A stretch of 64,000 nt of DNA from Nocardiopsis sp. YSL2 (lineage in GTDB: Bacteria; Actinomycetota; Actinomycetes; Streptosporangiales; Streptosporangiaceae), in assembly GCF_030555055.1 (NCBI RefSeq), contig NZ_JAMOAO010000001.1:5828001-5892000 (forward strand). Reading direction: 5' to 3'. Positions 1 through 7,792 of this stretch are shown piece by piece. A program made the translations under genes and the position numbers. Every line of letters starts with the position of its first letter. Within the stretch, counting starts at the first letter, position 1. Under the pieces are notes generated by a model. The model had not been told where the DNA came from. It searched no databases and saw only the letters and a program-made list of their open reading frames with translations.

Positions 1-336
1 CACGCCCGGTTCGCGGTCGTCTCCACCGAGGGCCGTCCCACGGCCGGGCCGGAGGAGGCCGGGCCGGAAGGGGCCGAGCCCGCCGCCGGGGAGCTGGAGG
101 GGCCCTTCGACGCGGTCTGGTCCAATCCGCCCATCCGCGTGGGCAAGGGCGTGCTGCACTCGATGCTGCGCACCTGGCTGGGCCGGCTCACCCCGGAGGG
201 GACGGCCCACCTGGTGGTCCAGCGCCACCTGGGCGCGGACTCGCTCCAGAAGTGGCTGGACGCCCAGGGCCTGCCGGCCGAGCGCGTCGCCTCGCGGGCG
301 GGATACCGCGTCCTGGCGGTACGCCGCGCGAGGTGA
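1..336 (+). CDS. RsmC-like rRNA (guanine-N2) methyltransferase, 3' part
   Basis: Only the last 111 codons are in the window; the reading frame is open from base 1 and stops at TGA 334-336. The piece carries the catalytic S-N-P-P-I-R-V-G-K motif (residues about 42-50 of the fragment), the form of the NPP motif IV found in SAM-dependent N2-guanine methyltransferases of the RsmC/RlmG type, followed by the usual C-terminal strand ('HLVVQRHLGADSLQKWL') and a basic tail. The enzyme would methylate a guanine in small-subunit rRNA in the cytoplasm. An acidic Gly/Glu-rich insertion precedes the NPP motif. The exact target base cannot be read from this fragment. The TrmH-family gene follows 144 bases downstream on the same strand. 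Confidence 0.8.
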   Translation, partial: HARFAVVSTEGRPTAGPEEAGPEGAEPAAGELEGPFDAVWSNPPIRVGKGVLHSMLRTWLGRLTPEGTAHLVVQRHLGADSLQKWLDAQGLPAERVASRAGYRVLAVRRAR

Positions 337-480
337 CCCGCGCGTCCGTCCCGCGCTGAGGCTTCCATCCGCACAGGTGTGCCCGGTCCCCGCGTGCGAG
401 GCGCGCGGCCGACCAGTATCCTGTTGCGAACACCGACCCCGGGGCCGCCCGGGGCTGACCCGCTGAGGAACACACCGCAG

Positions 481-1041
481 TTGAGCACGCAGTTGCGTCC
501 CACCGACGTCAAACGCCTGAACCGCCAGTGGCGCAGGCGCACCGAGGGTCGTCTGGCCCTTCTGGTGGAGTCCGTCACCCAGCCGTACAACCTGGGCTCG
601 ATCCTGCGTACCTGCGCGACCTTCGGCGTCGACCGGCTCTGGCTCACCGGTAACAGCGCCGACCCCGACGATCCCAAGGTCGGCAAGACCGCGCTGGGCA
701 CCGGCGCGAAGGTGGCGCACACGCGCACCGCCTCCACCGCCGACGCCCTGTCCGCGGCGCGCGGCGAGGGATTCAAGGTCGTCGCGGTGGAACTGGCCTC
801 CGGCGCGGTGCCGCTGCACGCCGCCCCGCTGGAGCCGGACGTGTGTCTGGCCGTGGGAGCCGAGGACCACGGCTGCTCCCCGGCCCTGTTGTCCGGCGCG
901 GACGCGGTGACCTACATTCCGCAGATCGGCCGGGTCGGATCGCTGAACGTGGCCGTGGCCACCGCGATCGCGCTCGCCGAGGCCCGTCGGCGCGAATGGG
1001 CGGTCTTCGGCGCGGAGGCCGACGCGCCCGTCGGGCGCTGA
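481..1041 (+). CDS. TrmH/SpoU-family RNA 2'-O-methyltransferase
   Basis: A 186-residue SPOUT-fold methyltransferase with all three SpoU motifs: N-L-G-S-I-L-R-T-C (motif 1, about residue 36), V-G-A-E-D-H-G-C-S (motif 2) and I-P-Q-I-G-R-V-G-S-L-N-V-A-V-A (motif 3, the knotted SAM site). It should methylate a ribose 2'-OH in tRNA or rRNA. The start is placed at TTG 481 because upstream codons from an alternative GTG at 379 give low-complexity Arg/Pro sequence; a weak GAGG lies about 14 bases ahead of the TTG, so the start is not certain. It has no N-terminal RNA-binding extension, like TrmL/short TrmH proteins. The specific substrate is not assignable from sequence alone. Confidence 0.85.
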   Translation: MSTQLRPTDVKRLNRQWRRRTEGRLALLVESVTQPYNLGSILRTCATFGVDRLWLTGNSADPDDPKVGKTALGTGAKVAHTRTASTADALSAARGEGFKVVAVELASGAVPLHAAPLEPDVCLAVGAEDHGCSPALLSGADAVTYIPQIGRVGSLNVAVATAIALAEARRREWAVFGAEADAPVGR

Positions 1042-1134
1042 GCGGGAACTTTTCGCCCGCCCTCCAGCGTCTTTTCTGACACCTGGACCACTTCGATCAC
1101 ATCAACAACGCGCACATGCGCAGAGAGAGGAACA

Positions 1135-1272
1135 GTGGACCCGTCCCGAAGTACCAACAGCATCCCGCAGGGATGCTGTGACCCTGACTCCGACGAGCCC
1201 CCTTCTCCCAGGGGCGCGCACCTGATCGGCACTCCCGCCGCTAGGCGGGGCGAGGCGGTGCGTGCCCGATGA
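1135..1272 (+). CDS. Leader ORF (uORF) with acidic/proline run, upstream of CNNM pair
   Basis: GTG at 1135 lies 4 bases behind a strong purine-rich ribosome site (AGAGAGGAAC, 1124-1133) and opens a 45-codon frame that ends at TGA 1270-1272, overlapping the ATG (1269) of the CNNM gene as ATGA. The peptide starts Met-Asp-Pro and has C-C-D-P-D-S-D-E-P-P-S-P at residues 14-25, then a basic C-terminal half. Acidic-plus-proline runs near the N-terminus are the hallmark of intrinsic ribosome destabilisation in the enterobacterial mgtL/mgtP leaders that sense low Mg2+. CNNM/CorC proteins move or sense Mg2+, so a regulatory leader is a reasonable inference. The CNNM ATG has no close Shine-Dalgarno of its own, which fits translational coupling. 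I know of no named family for this peptide. Confidence 0.6.
   Translation: MDPSRSTNSIPQGCCDPDSDEPPSPRGAHLIGTPAARRGEAVRAR
1157..1179 (+). promoter_or_regulatory. Perfect hairpin inside the leader ORF
   Basis: ACAGCATCCC and GGGATGCTGT (1157-1166, 1170-1179) form a 10-bp perfect stem with a GCA loop. It lies just after the leader ORF start, between its codons 8 and 15, immediately before the acidic/proline codons. It has no U-run, so it looks like part of a folded leader and not a terminator. Confidence 0.5.
1234..1249 (+). promoter_or_regulatory. Hairpin just upstream of CNNM start
   Basis: CCCGCC-GCTA-GGCGGG is a 6-bp perfect stem with a tetraloop ending 19 bases before the CNNM ATG. The GGCGGGGCGAGG segment that includes its right arm is the only purine-rich sequence near that ATG. 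Opening or closing of this stem, or a ribosome on the leader ORF passing through it, could control access. A second 5-bp stem (GCCCC 1197-1201 with GGGGC 1211-1215) sits between this and the first hairpin. Confidence 0.4.
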
Positions 1273-2648
1273 GCACCGTTCTCAGTATCGCCTTCGGGGC
1301 ACTGGTGGTCTTCGTGATCACCGCGGCGACGGGCTACTTCGTCGCCCAGGAATTCGGCTACATGGCCGTGGACCGTTCGCGTCTGCGCGCCAGGGCCGCG
1401 GCCGGGGACGCGGGGGCCGTACGGACCCTGCGGATCACGGACCGCACGTCGTTCATGCTCTCCGGCGCCCAGTTGGGCATCACCGTGACGGGTCTTCTGG
1501 TCGGTTACGTGGCCGAGCCGATGATCGGACAGGGTGTGGGTGAGCTCCTCGGCGGTGTGGGGGTCCCCACAGGGACCGGCGTGGCCGTCGGTACCGTCCT
1601 CGCGCTGCTGTTCTCGACCATCGTGCAGATGGTCTTCGGTGAGCTCTTCCCCAAGAACCTGGCGATCGCGCGGCCCGAACCCGTGGCCCGCGCCCTGTCA
1701 CTGTCCACGGGGATCTACCTGAGGATCTTCGGCCCGCTCATCTGGCTGTTCGACCAGGCGGCGATCCTGCTGCTCAAGGCGGTGCGGATCGAACCGGTCG
1801 AGGACGTCCAGCACGCGGCCACGCCGCGTGACCTGGAGAGCATCATCGCCGAGTCCCGCGAGAGCGGGGACCTGCCGGCGGAGCTGTCCACCCTGTTGGA
1901 CCGCACCCTGGACTTCCACGACCGCACGGCCGGGCACGCGATGATCCCGCGCCCCGAGGTGACGACCGTGGAGGAGGGCGATCCGGTCAGCCGGGTCGTG
2001 GAACTGATGGCCTCGGACCACTCCCGCTTCCCGGTCCTGGGTGACGGGGTGGACGACATCGTGGGCGTGATCTGCCTGCGCGACGTCCTGGCGCTGGGCG
2101 ACCGGGACCTGTCGGGTGTCCGGGTCAGCGAGGTGGCGCGTGCGACCGTCATGGTCCCGGCGTCCCTTCCGCTCCCGGCCGTGCTGCGGCAGCTGCGCGA
2201 GGCGGGAGAGGAGTTCGCCTGTGTGGTGGACGAGTACGGCGGCCTGGCCGGCGTCGTCACGACCGAGGACCTGGCCGAGGAGCTGGTCGGCGAGATCGCC
2301 GACGAGCACACCCTGGACGAGGACTCGCCGTCCCACCTGGACGGCGAGGGCACGTACCTGGTGCCGGGCGGGCTGCACATCGACGAAGTGGAGCGCCTGA
2401 TCGGCCACGACCTGCCCTCGGGCGACTACGAGACGCTGGGCGGTCTGGTCATCCACGAACTGCACCGGCTGCCCGAGCCGGGCGACCGGGTCGAAGTCGA
2501 CCTGCACCGTCCGCCCAGCGCCCACGACGAGGACCCGGACATGGCGTTGACGCTGGTGGTCAACACGGTCCAGCGGCACGTGCCGCACACGGTCGAGCTG
2601 CGGCTGCGTGAGCGCGCCGAGGACGAGTCCCGGGAGGTGCGGGCATGA
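1269..2648 (+). CDS. CNNM/CorC-family membrane protein (DUF21, CBS pair, CorC_HlyC domain)
   Basis: 459 residues. The N-terminal ~200 residues are a DUF21 (CNNM) transmembrane domain with about four hydrophobic segments and the conserved G-E-L-F-P-K-N turn. Two CBS motifs follow (about 220-275 and 290-340, the second with V-V-D-E-Y-G-G-L-A-G-V), then a CorC_HlyC-type domain (about 355-440, G-G-L-H-I-D-E-V with a D-Y-E-T-L-G-G-L turn). Family members are Mg2+ (sometimes Co2+) exporters or sensors at the cytoplasmic membrane, often mis-annotated as hemolysins. The start overlaps the stop of the leader ORF (ATGA), and the 3' end overlaps the next CNNM gene, so the three are translationally coupled. 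Transport direction and ion are not shown by the sequence. Confidence 0.9.
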   Translation: MSTVLSIAFGALVVFVITAATGYFVAQEFGYMAVDRSRLRARAAAGDAGAVRTLRITDRTSFMLSGAQLGITVTGLLVGYVAEPMIGQGVGELLGGVGVPTGTGVAVGTVLALLFSTIVQMVFGELFPKNLAIARPEPVARALSLSTGIYLRIFGPLIWLFDQAAILLLKAVRIEPVEDVQHAATPRDLESIIAESRESGDLPAELSTLLDRTLDFHDRTAGHAMIPRPEVTTVEEGDPVSRVVELMASDHSRFPVLGDGVDDIVGVICLRDVLALGDRDLSGVRVSEVARATVMVPASLPLPAVLRQLREAGEEFACVVDEYGGLAGVVTTEDLAEELVGEIADEHTLDEDSPSHLDGEGTYLVPGGLHIDEVERLIGHDLPSGDYETLGGLVIHELHRLPEPGDRVEVDLHRPPSAHDEDPDMALTLVVNTVQRHVPHTVELRLRERAEDESREVRA

Positions 2649-3652
2649 GTGACATGAACGTGTGGCTGGCCCTGGCGGTGACCGCGGGGATCATCCTGCT
2701 GAGCGCCTTCTTCGTGGCCATCGAGTTCGCGCTGGTGGCGGCACGCCGCTACCGGCTGGAGGCGGCCGCGGAGACGAGTGCGTCGGCGCGCGCGGCGCTG
2801 CGCAGTGCGCGGGACCTGTCGCTGCTGCTGGCGGGTTCGCAGCTGGGCATCACGCTGTGCACGCTGGCGCTGGGCGCGATCTCCAAGCCGGCGGTGCACC
2901 ACCTGCTGGAGCCCCTGTTCGAGGGGCTGCCGCACGCGGTGGCCTCGGTGCTGTCGTTCGTGCTGGCCCTGGTGGTCGTGACGTTCCTGCACCTGGTCGT
3001 GGGTGAGATGGCCCCGAAGTCCTGGGCGATCTCACACCCCGAGAAGTCCGCGACGCTGCTGGCAATCCCGATGCGGGCGTTCATGTGGTTCACGCGGCCC
3101 GTGCTGCTCATGCTCAACGGCATGGCCAACTGGACGCTGCACCGCGTGGGTGTGGAGGCCGTGGACGAGGTGTCGGCCGGGCACGGCCCGGACGACGTGC
3201 GCGAGCTGGTGGAGCACTCGGCCAAGGCGGGAGCGCTGGACTCCGAGCGCCGCGACCAGCTGGCCACCGCTCTGGAGGTGAACTCGCGTCCGGTGAGCGA
3301 GATCGTCACTCCGCGCGAGGACATCGCGTCGGTCTCGCCCGACGACGGGCTGGAGGAGATCAAGCGGGTCTCGCGGGAGTCCACGCACCTGCGTCTGGTG
3401 GTGATGGACCAGGGCGAGCCGGTGGGCGTGCTGCACGTGCGCGAGGCGCTGACGAGTCCGGCGGGCACGACCGCGGCCGATCTGATGCGTCCGGTGCTCA
3501 CCCTGCCCGCGGACACGCCGATGTACGCGGCGATGGGCATCATGCGCGAGAGCCGCAGCCACCTGTCGCTGGTGGAGGACGACGGTCTGATGGGCCTGGT
3601 CACGCTCCAGGACGTGCTGGACCAGCTCCTGCTCCTGGAGGCCGCCGCTTAG
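2645..3652 (+). CDS. Second CNNM-family membrane protein (DUF21 + CBS, no CorC domain)
   Basis: 335 residues, starting at an ATGA overlap with the preceding gene. It has the DUF21 membrane domain (residues about 1-190, with G-E-M-A-P-K-S-W) and a CBS pair, but stops right after the second CBS motif (L-M-G-L-V-T-L-Q-D-V-L-D). The C-terminal CorC_HlyC domain of its partner is absent. Paired long and short CNNM genes are common in actinobacteria, and the two probably form one heteromeric complex; that is inference from coupling. Likely role is Mg2+ homeostasis at the membrane. It is followed by a strong bidirectional terminator. Confidence 0.88.
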   Translation: MSDMNVWLALAVTAGIILLSAFFVAIEFALVAARRYRLEAAAETSASARAALRSARDLSLLLAGSQLGITLCTLALGAISKPAVHHLLEPLFEGLPHAVASVLSFVLALVVVTFLHLVVGEMAPKSWAISHPEKSATLLAIPMRAFMWFTRPVLLMLNGMANWTLHRVGVEAVDEVSAGHGPDDVRELVEHSAKAGALDSERRDQLATALEVNSRPVSEIVTPREDIASVSPDDGLEEIKRVSRESTHLRLVVMDQGEPVGVLHVREALTSPAGTTAADLMRPVLTLPADTPMYAAMGIMRESRSHLSLVEDDGLMGLVTLQDVLDQLLLLEAAA

Positions 3653-3672
3653 ACGGGGCGCCACCGACCATG

Positions 3673-3715
3673 ACGGACGGCCGCCCCGGGCACTGTGCCC
3701 GGGGCGGCCGTCCGT
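3673..3715. terminator. Long perfect inverted repeat, bidirectional terminator
   Basis: A 21-bp arm (3673-3693) is exactly complementary to 3695-3715 around a single central base, with core GGCCGCCCCGGGCAC. It lies between the convergent ends of the CNNM operon (3652) and ohr (3723), so it can end transcription from both sides. Confidence 0.8.
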
Positions 3716-3722
3716 TGCTGCG

Positions 3723-4151
3723 TCAGGAGGTCGTGACCGACAGGTTGACGTCGATGTTGCCGCGGGTGGCGCGGGAGTAGGGGCACACCTGGTGGGCGGC
3801 GTTCACCAGCTCCTCGGCCTTGGCCTGGTCCTGGCCGACGATGGTGACGGCCAGGTCGACGACCAGGGCGAGGCCGTCCTCGGACTTGCCCAGGGAGACC
3901 TTGGAGTCGACCGTGGAGCCGTCGATCTTGGTCTTGGACTCGCGGGCGACCTTCTTCAGGGCGCCGTGGAAGCAGGCGGCGTAACCGACGGCGAAGAGCT
4001 GCTCGGGGTTGGTGCCGGGGCCGTCGTCGCCGCCCAGGCCCTTGGGCACGGAGAGGTCGACGGACAGGCGGCCGTCGTCGGTCTTGCCGGATCCGGAGCG
4101 GCCCTCTCCGGTGACGCTGGCGTTGGCGGTGTAGAAGATGTCGACGGACAT
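3723..4151 (-). CDS. ohr: Organic hydroperoxide resistance protein (Ohr/OsmC family)
   Basis: 142 residues, the usual Ohr length. The two redox cysteines are present: one in V-G-Y-A-A-C-F-H-G-A and one in H-Q-V-C-P-Y-S-R-A-T. The N-terminal Y-T-A-N-A-S-V-T-G-E-G-R-S-G is typical, including the Arg that contacts the peroxide. The protein reduces organic and fatty-acid hydroperoxides to alcohols in the cytoplasm using its reactive thiols. The start at ATG 4151 is set by a good GAAAGGAAC site and by alignment to the family; the open frame continues upstream without homology. It lies 73 bases downstream of the MarR gene that very likely controls it. Confidence 0.95.
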   Translation of the reverse strand: MSVDIFYTANASVTGEGRSGSGKTDDGRLSVDLSVPKGLGGDDGPGTNPEQLFAVGYAACFHGALKKVARESKTKIDGSTVDSKVSLGKSEDGLALVVDLAVTIVGQDQAKAEELVNAAHQVCPYSRATRGNIDVNLSVTTS

Positions 4152-4224
4152 GTGTTCCTTTCGTGGCCCGCGGACGGGCGGTTGTGTGGTTCGGCTGGTC
4201 GGTCGTTGCGGCGGGCCGAGTGCC

Positions 4225-4689
4225 TCAGCCGGAGTGTCGGCGCCCGGCCGACTCCACCGAGTGGGTGACCTCGTCCAGGGCCGTGCGGAGTTCCCCCGCC
4301 CGGCCCGGGGACAGGCCCGCGGTGCACAGGAGCCGTTCGGGGATGCCCTGGGCACGGGAGCTCAGGGCGCTGCCGGCCTCGGTCGCGCTCACCCGGACGA
4401 CGCGTTCGTCGTCGGAGTCGCGCTCGCGCGTGAGGAGTCCCGCCTGCTCCATCCGGCGCAGCAGGGGCGAGAGCGTGCCGGAGTCCAGGTGCAGGGCGTG
4501 GCTGAGGTCCTTGACCGTGAGGCTGTCGCGCTCCCAGAGCACGAGCATGACCAGGTACTGCGGATAGGTCAGGCCCAGGTCGTGCAGCAGGTCCCGGTAG
4601 AGCCCCGTCAGGGCGCGCGAGGCCGCGTAGAGCGAGAAGCACAGCTGGTTGTCCAGAGCGAGGGGATCGCCCTCGTCGGTGTCGGCCAC
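4225..4689 (-). CDS. ohrR: MarR-family peroxide-sensing repressor, OhrR type
   Basis: 154 residues. Near the N-terminus is L-D-N-Q-L-C-F-S-L-Y-A-A-S-R, the motif around the single sensing cysteine of OhrR; the winged helix follows (T-V-K-D-L-S-H-A-L-H-L-D-S-G-T-L-S-P-L-L and D-E-R-V-V-R-V wing). Oxidation of the Cys by organic peroxides is known to release OhrR from DNA, inducing ohr. The GTG 4689 start has a GGGGAGGGG site 4 bases upstream. It is transcribed ahead of ohr on the same strand, and an OhrR-like operator lies upstream (4750-4775). Confidence 0.92.
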   Translation of the reverse strand: MADTDEGDPLALDNQLCFSLYAASRALTGLYRDLLHDLGLTYPQYLVMLVLWERDSLTVKDLSHALHLDSGTLSPLLRRMEQAGLLTRERDSDDERVVRVSATEAGSALSSRAQGIPERLLCTAGLSPGRAGELRTALDEVTHSVESAGRRHSG

Positions 4690-4749
4690 GGTGCCCCTCC
4701 CCGCGTCGTCGGTTCGACCCTCGAACACGCATGACGCTACCAGCATTAG

Positions 4750-4775
4750 TTGCCCACAACAAGGTTGGGCACAAT
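4750..4775. promoter_or_regulatory. Probable OhrR operator upstream of ohrR-ohr
   Basis: The AT-rich stretch contains TTGCCCA and TGGGCA arms (4750-4756 and 4766-4771). On the minus strand it reads as two related copies, TTGTGCCCAAC and TTGTGGGCAAC. This is the kind of inverted-repeat element used by OhrR/MarR proteins, and it sits about 60 bases ahead of the ohrR start, in the only AT-rich part of this spacer. Assignment is by position and symmetry. Confidence 0.55.
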
Positions 4776-4825
4776 ATTTATTGGGCGCAGGTCCCCGCGC
4801 CCGTGGGCACGGGGACCGCGGGGGC

Positions 4826-6373
4826 TCAGAGGAACCGCACGCCCTGGGCGAGAGGGAGCTCTCCGCCGTAGTTGACGGTGTTCGTGGCCCGGCGCATGTA
4901 GGCCTTCCACGAGTCCGAGCCGGACTCGCGTCCGCCGCCGGTGTCCTTCTCACCGCCGAAGGCGCCGCCGATCTCCGCGCCGGAGGTGCCGATGTTGACG
5001 TTGACGATCCCGCAGTCCGAACCGGCCGAGGACAGGAACCGCTCGGCCTCGGCCTGGTCCTGGGTGAAGATCGACGACGACAGGCCCTGGGGCACGCCGT
5101 TGTGCAGCTCCACGGCCTCCTCGAAGGTCCGGTAGGACAGCACGTACAGGATCGGTGCGAAGGTCTCCTCCCGCACGATCTCGGTCTGGGACGGCATCCG
5201 GACGACGGCCGGCTCGACGTAGTAGGCGTCCTCGGCCTCGCTCTCCAGGCGTCGGCCACCGCCCACCAGGACCTCGCCCCCGTCGGCCTCGGCCCGCGAG
5301 AGCGCGTCGCGCATCGCGGAGTACCCGCGTTCGGACACCAGCGGCCCCACGAGCGTCTCGTCGTCGAAGGGGTCCCCCACGCGGTCGCGGAGCTGCTTGT
5401 AGGCGTCCACGATCTTGTCCGTGACCTCATCGACCACGGACTCGTGCACGATCATGCGGCGCAGCGTCGTGCAGCGCTGGCCCGCCGTCCCCGCGGCGGA
5501 GAACACGCTGCCGCGCACGACCAGGTCCAGGTCGGCCGAGGGAGCGACGACCGCCGCGTTGTTGCCGCCCAGCTCCAGCAGGCAGCGCCCCATGCGCGCG
5601 GCCACCTTCGGGGCCACGGCCTTGCCCATGGCCACCGAGCCGGTGGCCGACAGCAGCGCCACGCGGTCGTCCTCGACCAGGGCCCCGCCGACCTCGCGCC
5701 CGCCCAGGACCACGCGGTGGACGTCGGACGGCGCGCCGACGTCGGCGGCGGCGCGCATCAGCAGGCCGTGGCAGGCCAGCGCGGTGAGCGGAGTCGCGTC
5801 CGAGGGCTTCCACACCACGGTGTTGCCGCACACCAGCGCCACACAGGTGTTCCACGACCACACGGCGACGGGGAAGTTGAAGGCGGTGATGACGCCGACC
5901 ACGCCCAGCGGGTGCCAGGTCTCCATCAGCCGGTGCCCGGGGCGCTCGGAGGGCATCGTGCGCCCGTAGAGCTGCCGTGACAGGCCCACGGCCAGGTCGC
6001 AGATGTCGATCATCTCCTGGACCTCGCCCAGGGCCTCGGAGTGGATCTTGCCGGCCTCCACGGTCACCAGGGCCGCCAGATCGTCCTTGTGCTCGCGCAG
6101 CAGCTCGCCGAGCCGGTGGACGAGGCGCCCGCGCTCGGGGGCGGGGGTGTCGCGCCAGGCGGTGGCGAAGGTGTCCCGGGCCGCGGTGACGGCTCTTCCG
6201 GCGGAGGCCGGGGTGTCGAACTCGACGGGGAAGAGGATCTGCCCGGTCAGGGGTGTGCGCGCCACGCCGGCCGCGCCGACGGGTTCGCGCAGGCGCTCGA
6301 CCCCGCACCGCGCCAGAGCGGTGCGCGCGCGCTCGGCGAGGTCCCGGGTGTCGGGGAGGGCAGCGGTGTCCAT
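4826..6373 (-). CDS. ALDH7-type aldehyde dehydrogenase (piperideine-6-carboxylate / aminoadipate semialdehyde dehydrogenase-like)
   Basis: 515 residues. Catalytic Cys301 lies in G-T-A-G-Q-R-C-T-T-L-R-R and general base Glu267 in L-L-E-L-G-G-N-N-A. The C-terminal G-G-E-K-D-T-G-G-G-R-E-S-G-S-D-S-W-K-A-Y-M-R is the signature of the antiquitin (ALDH7) group. These enzymes oxidise alpha-aminoadipate semialdehyde, in equilibrium with piperideine-6-carboxylate, to alpha-aminoadipate with NAD+ in lysine breakdown. In actinomycetes the partner is usually lysine epsilon-aminotransferase; none is adjacent here, so the substrate is inferred from family only. It is transcribed alone, divergently from the pyroglutamyl-peptidase-like gene. 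Confidence 0.87.
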   Translation of the reverse strand: MDTAALPDTRDLAERARTALARCGVERLREPVGAAGVARTPLTGQILFPVEFDTPASAGRAVTAARDTFATAWRDTPAPERGRLVHRLGELLREHKDDLAALVTVEAGKIHSEALGEVQEMIDICDLAVGLSRQLYGRTMPSERPGHRLMETWHPLGVVGVITAFNFPVAVWSWNTCVALVCGNTVVWKPSDATPLTALACHGLLMRAAADVGAPSDVHRVVLGGREVGGALVEDDRVALLSATGSVAMGKAVAPKVAARMGRCLLELGGNNAAVVAPSADLDLVVRGSVFSAAGTAGQRCTTLRRMIVHESVVDEVTDKIVDAYKQLRDRVGDPFDDETLVGPLVSERGYSAMRDALSRAEADGGEVLVGGGRRLESEAEDAYYVEPAVVRMPSQTEIVREETFAPILYVLSYRTFEEAVELHNGVPQGLSSSIFTQDQAEAERFLSSAGSDCGIVNVNIGTSGAEIGGAFGGEKDTGGGRESGSDSWKAYMRRATNTVNYGGELPLAQGVRFL

Positions 6374-6560
6374 GAGTATCTCTCTCCGTTGAGAGGGCAG
6401 CGGTCACTACACACCCTGCCAAGTCCGCCGCCCCCGGTCCAGCCCCGGTGTCAGGTTCGGCGACTCGCCCCGCTCCCCCTGCGACGGCGGACTTTCCGGA
6501 ACGTTAGACTCACCGGGCCCCCAGGGGCGCATCCGTTCCCCATACAGAGTCTGCGACCCA

Positions 6561-7625
6561 GTGCACCACCATCCCACTCCCGAAGAGCAACGCGCCGGAC
6601 TCCCCGAGCCGCGGCGGATCCTGGCCCGCTCCGGGTTCGGCGCGGCCGAGCCGCTGTTCGCCGCCGAACTGCGCGCGTGCGAGGACCTGCCCCAGGCATG
6701 GGGGACGGTGTCCTCCCATGCCTCCCGTCTGTGGACGGAGGCCGCGCGCACCGGCCCCGGCGGTCCCGACGACCGCCCCCTGTACTGGGCGCGGCTGGTC
6801 CTGGCGGCGCGGCTGCGCGCCTGGCGGCCGCCCTTCGACCTGTCCGACCGCGAACGCGGGGAACTGCTGCACCTGTTGGAGACGTCCTCACGCGGTATGA
6901 CCGACCTGGACTTCCCGCCGGGCGACCGGTGGATCCGGGTGGTCGTCACCGGGTTCGACCCCTTCCGCCTGGACGAGGATCCCGAGTGCTCCAACCCCTC
7001 GGGCACGGCGGCGCTGGACCTCAACGGCTGGACGTTCGCGGTGGGCGACCGCACCGCGGTCGTGCGCACGGCGGTGTTCCCGGTGCGCTGGGCCGACTTC
7101 GACGCGGGCCTGGTGGAGGAGGCCCTGGCGGGCCAGTACGCACGGGTCGACGCGGTGATCACCCTCAGCCGGGGCCGCCCCGGGCGCTTCGACCTGGAGG
7201 TGTGGAACGGCTCCTGGCGCGGCGGGGGGACCGACAACCAGGGCCGGTCGCAGGAGGGACGCGTTCCCGCGCCGGGACCCGACGCCCCGCAGTGGACCCG
7301 GTCCTCGCTGCCGCTGGAGCGGATCGTGGAGCGCGCGCAGGGGCGCCTCCCCGTGCTGGCCAACACCGAGGTGACCGAGGTGCCCGCGGGCGGCGGCGAC
7401 CCGGTCGTGCGCGCCGACGGCCCCTCCCCCGGGTCGGCGGCCCGGTGCGGGGGCGGCGGGGACTACCTGTCCAACGAGATCGCCTACCGCAACACGCTCC
7501 TGAGCGAGCGGGCGGACCGGGACGTCCCGGCCGGGCACGTCCACGTACCCAGGACGAGCCGCCCGGAGGAACACGCCGACACCCTCGCCCAGGTCCGGGC
7601 GATCGTCGCGGCGACGGTCGGCTGA
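6561..7625 (+). CDS. Pyroglutamyl-peptidase-like (C15 fold) protein with Cys-to-Ser change
   Basis: 354 residues. The first ~120 are an unassigned helical region; from about residue 125 the sequence follows pyrrolidone carboxyl peptidases: I-R-V-V-V-T-G-F-D-P-F, then N-P-S-G, S-R-G-R-P-G-R-F-D-L-E-V-W-N (Glu213 at the catalytic Glu position) and G-H-V-H-V-P (His328). The motif that carries the nucleophile in this family (T-Y-V-C-N) reads D-Y-L-S-N at 301-305, so the Cys is replaced by Ser304. Classical cysteine-peptidase activity is therefore doubtful; a Ser nucleophile, another hydrolase activity or a non-catalytic role are possible. GTG 6561 has no Shine-Dalgarno and may be leaderless or nearly so. 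Confidence 0.7.
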   Translation: MHHHPTPEEQRAGLPEPRRILARSGFGAAEPLFAAELRACEDLPQAWGTVSSHASRLWTEAARTGPGGPDDRPLYWARLVLAARLRAWRPPFDLSDRERGELLHLLETSSRGMTDLDFPPGDRWIRVVVTGFDPFRLDEDPECSNPSGTAALDLNGWTFAVGDRTAVVRTAVFPVRWADFDAGLVEEALAGQYARVDAVITLSRGRPGRFDLEVWNGSWRGGGTDNQGRSQEGRVPAPGPDAPQWTRSSLPLERIVERAQGRLPVLANTEVTEVPAGGGDPVVRADGPSPGSAARCGGGGDYLSNEIAYRNTLLSERADRDVPAGHVHVPRTSRPEEHADTLAQVRAIVAATVG

Positions 7626-7777
7626 GGACCGCCGGCCCCGGTGGTTCGCGCACCGCGCGGCGCCGACCACGCCGCCGGATGCGGCCGGACGGTTCCACTC
7701 GACAACAGATTGACCAAAATGTCACATCTGACGCACAAACCGTTGCTCTCCGTGACGTGAGTTCGCCTCGGCTCCGA

Positions 7778-7792
7778 TAGTGTCCCCTCGTG
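7778..7792 (+). promoter_or_regulatory. -10 element of a probable leaderless promoter
   Basis: TAGTGT (7778-7783) is followed after 6 bases by GTG 7790, and no Shine-Dalgarno is present. That spacing puts the transcript start at or next to the start codon, the usual arrangement for leaderless actinobacterial genes. Confidence 0.5.

Noticed and set aside
1080..1268. M-box-type Mg2+ riboswitch ahead of the CNNM genes
   Set aside because: A TAGGCGGGGCGAGGC stretch recalls the start of an M-box, but it lies too close to the ATG for the remaining ~130 bases of such an aptamer, and the region is better explained by the leader ORF and simple hairpins.
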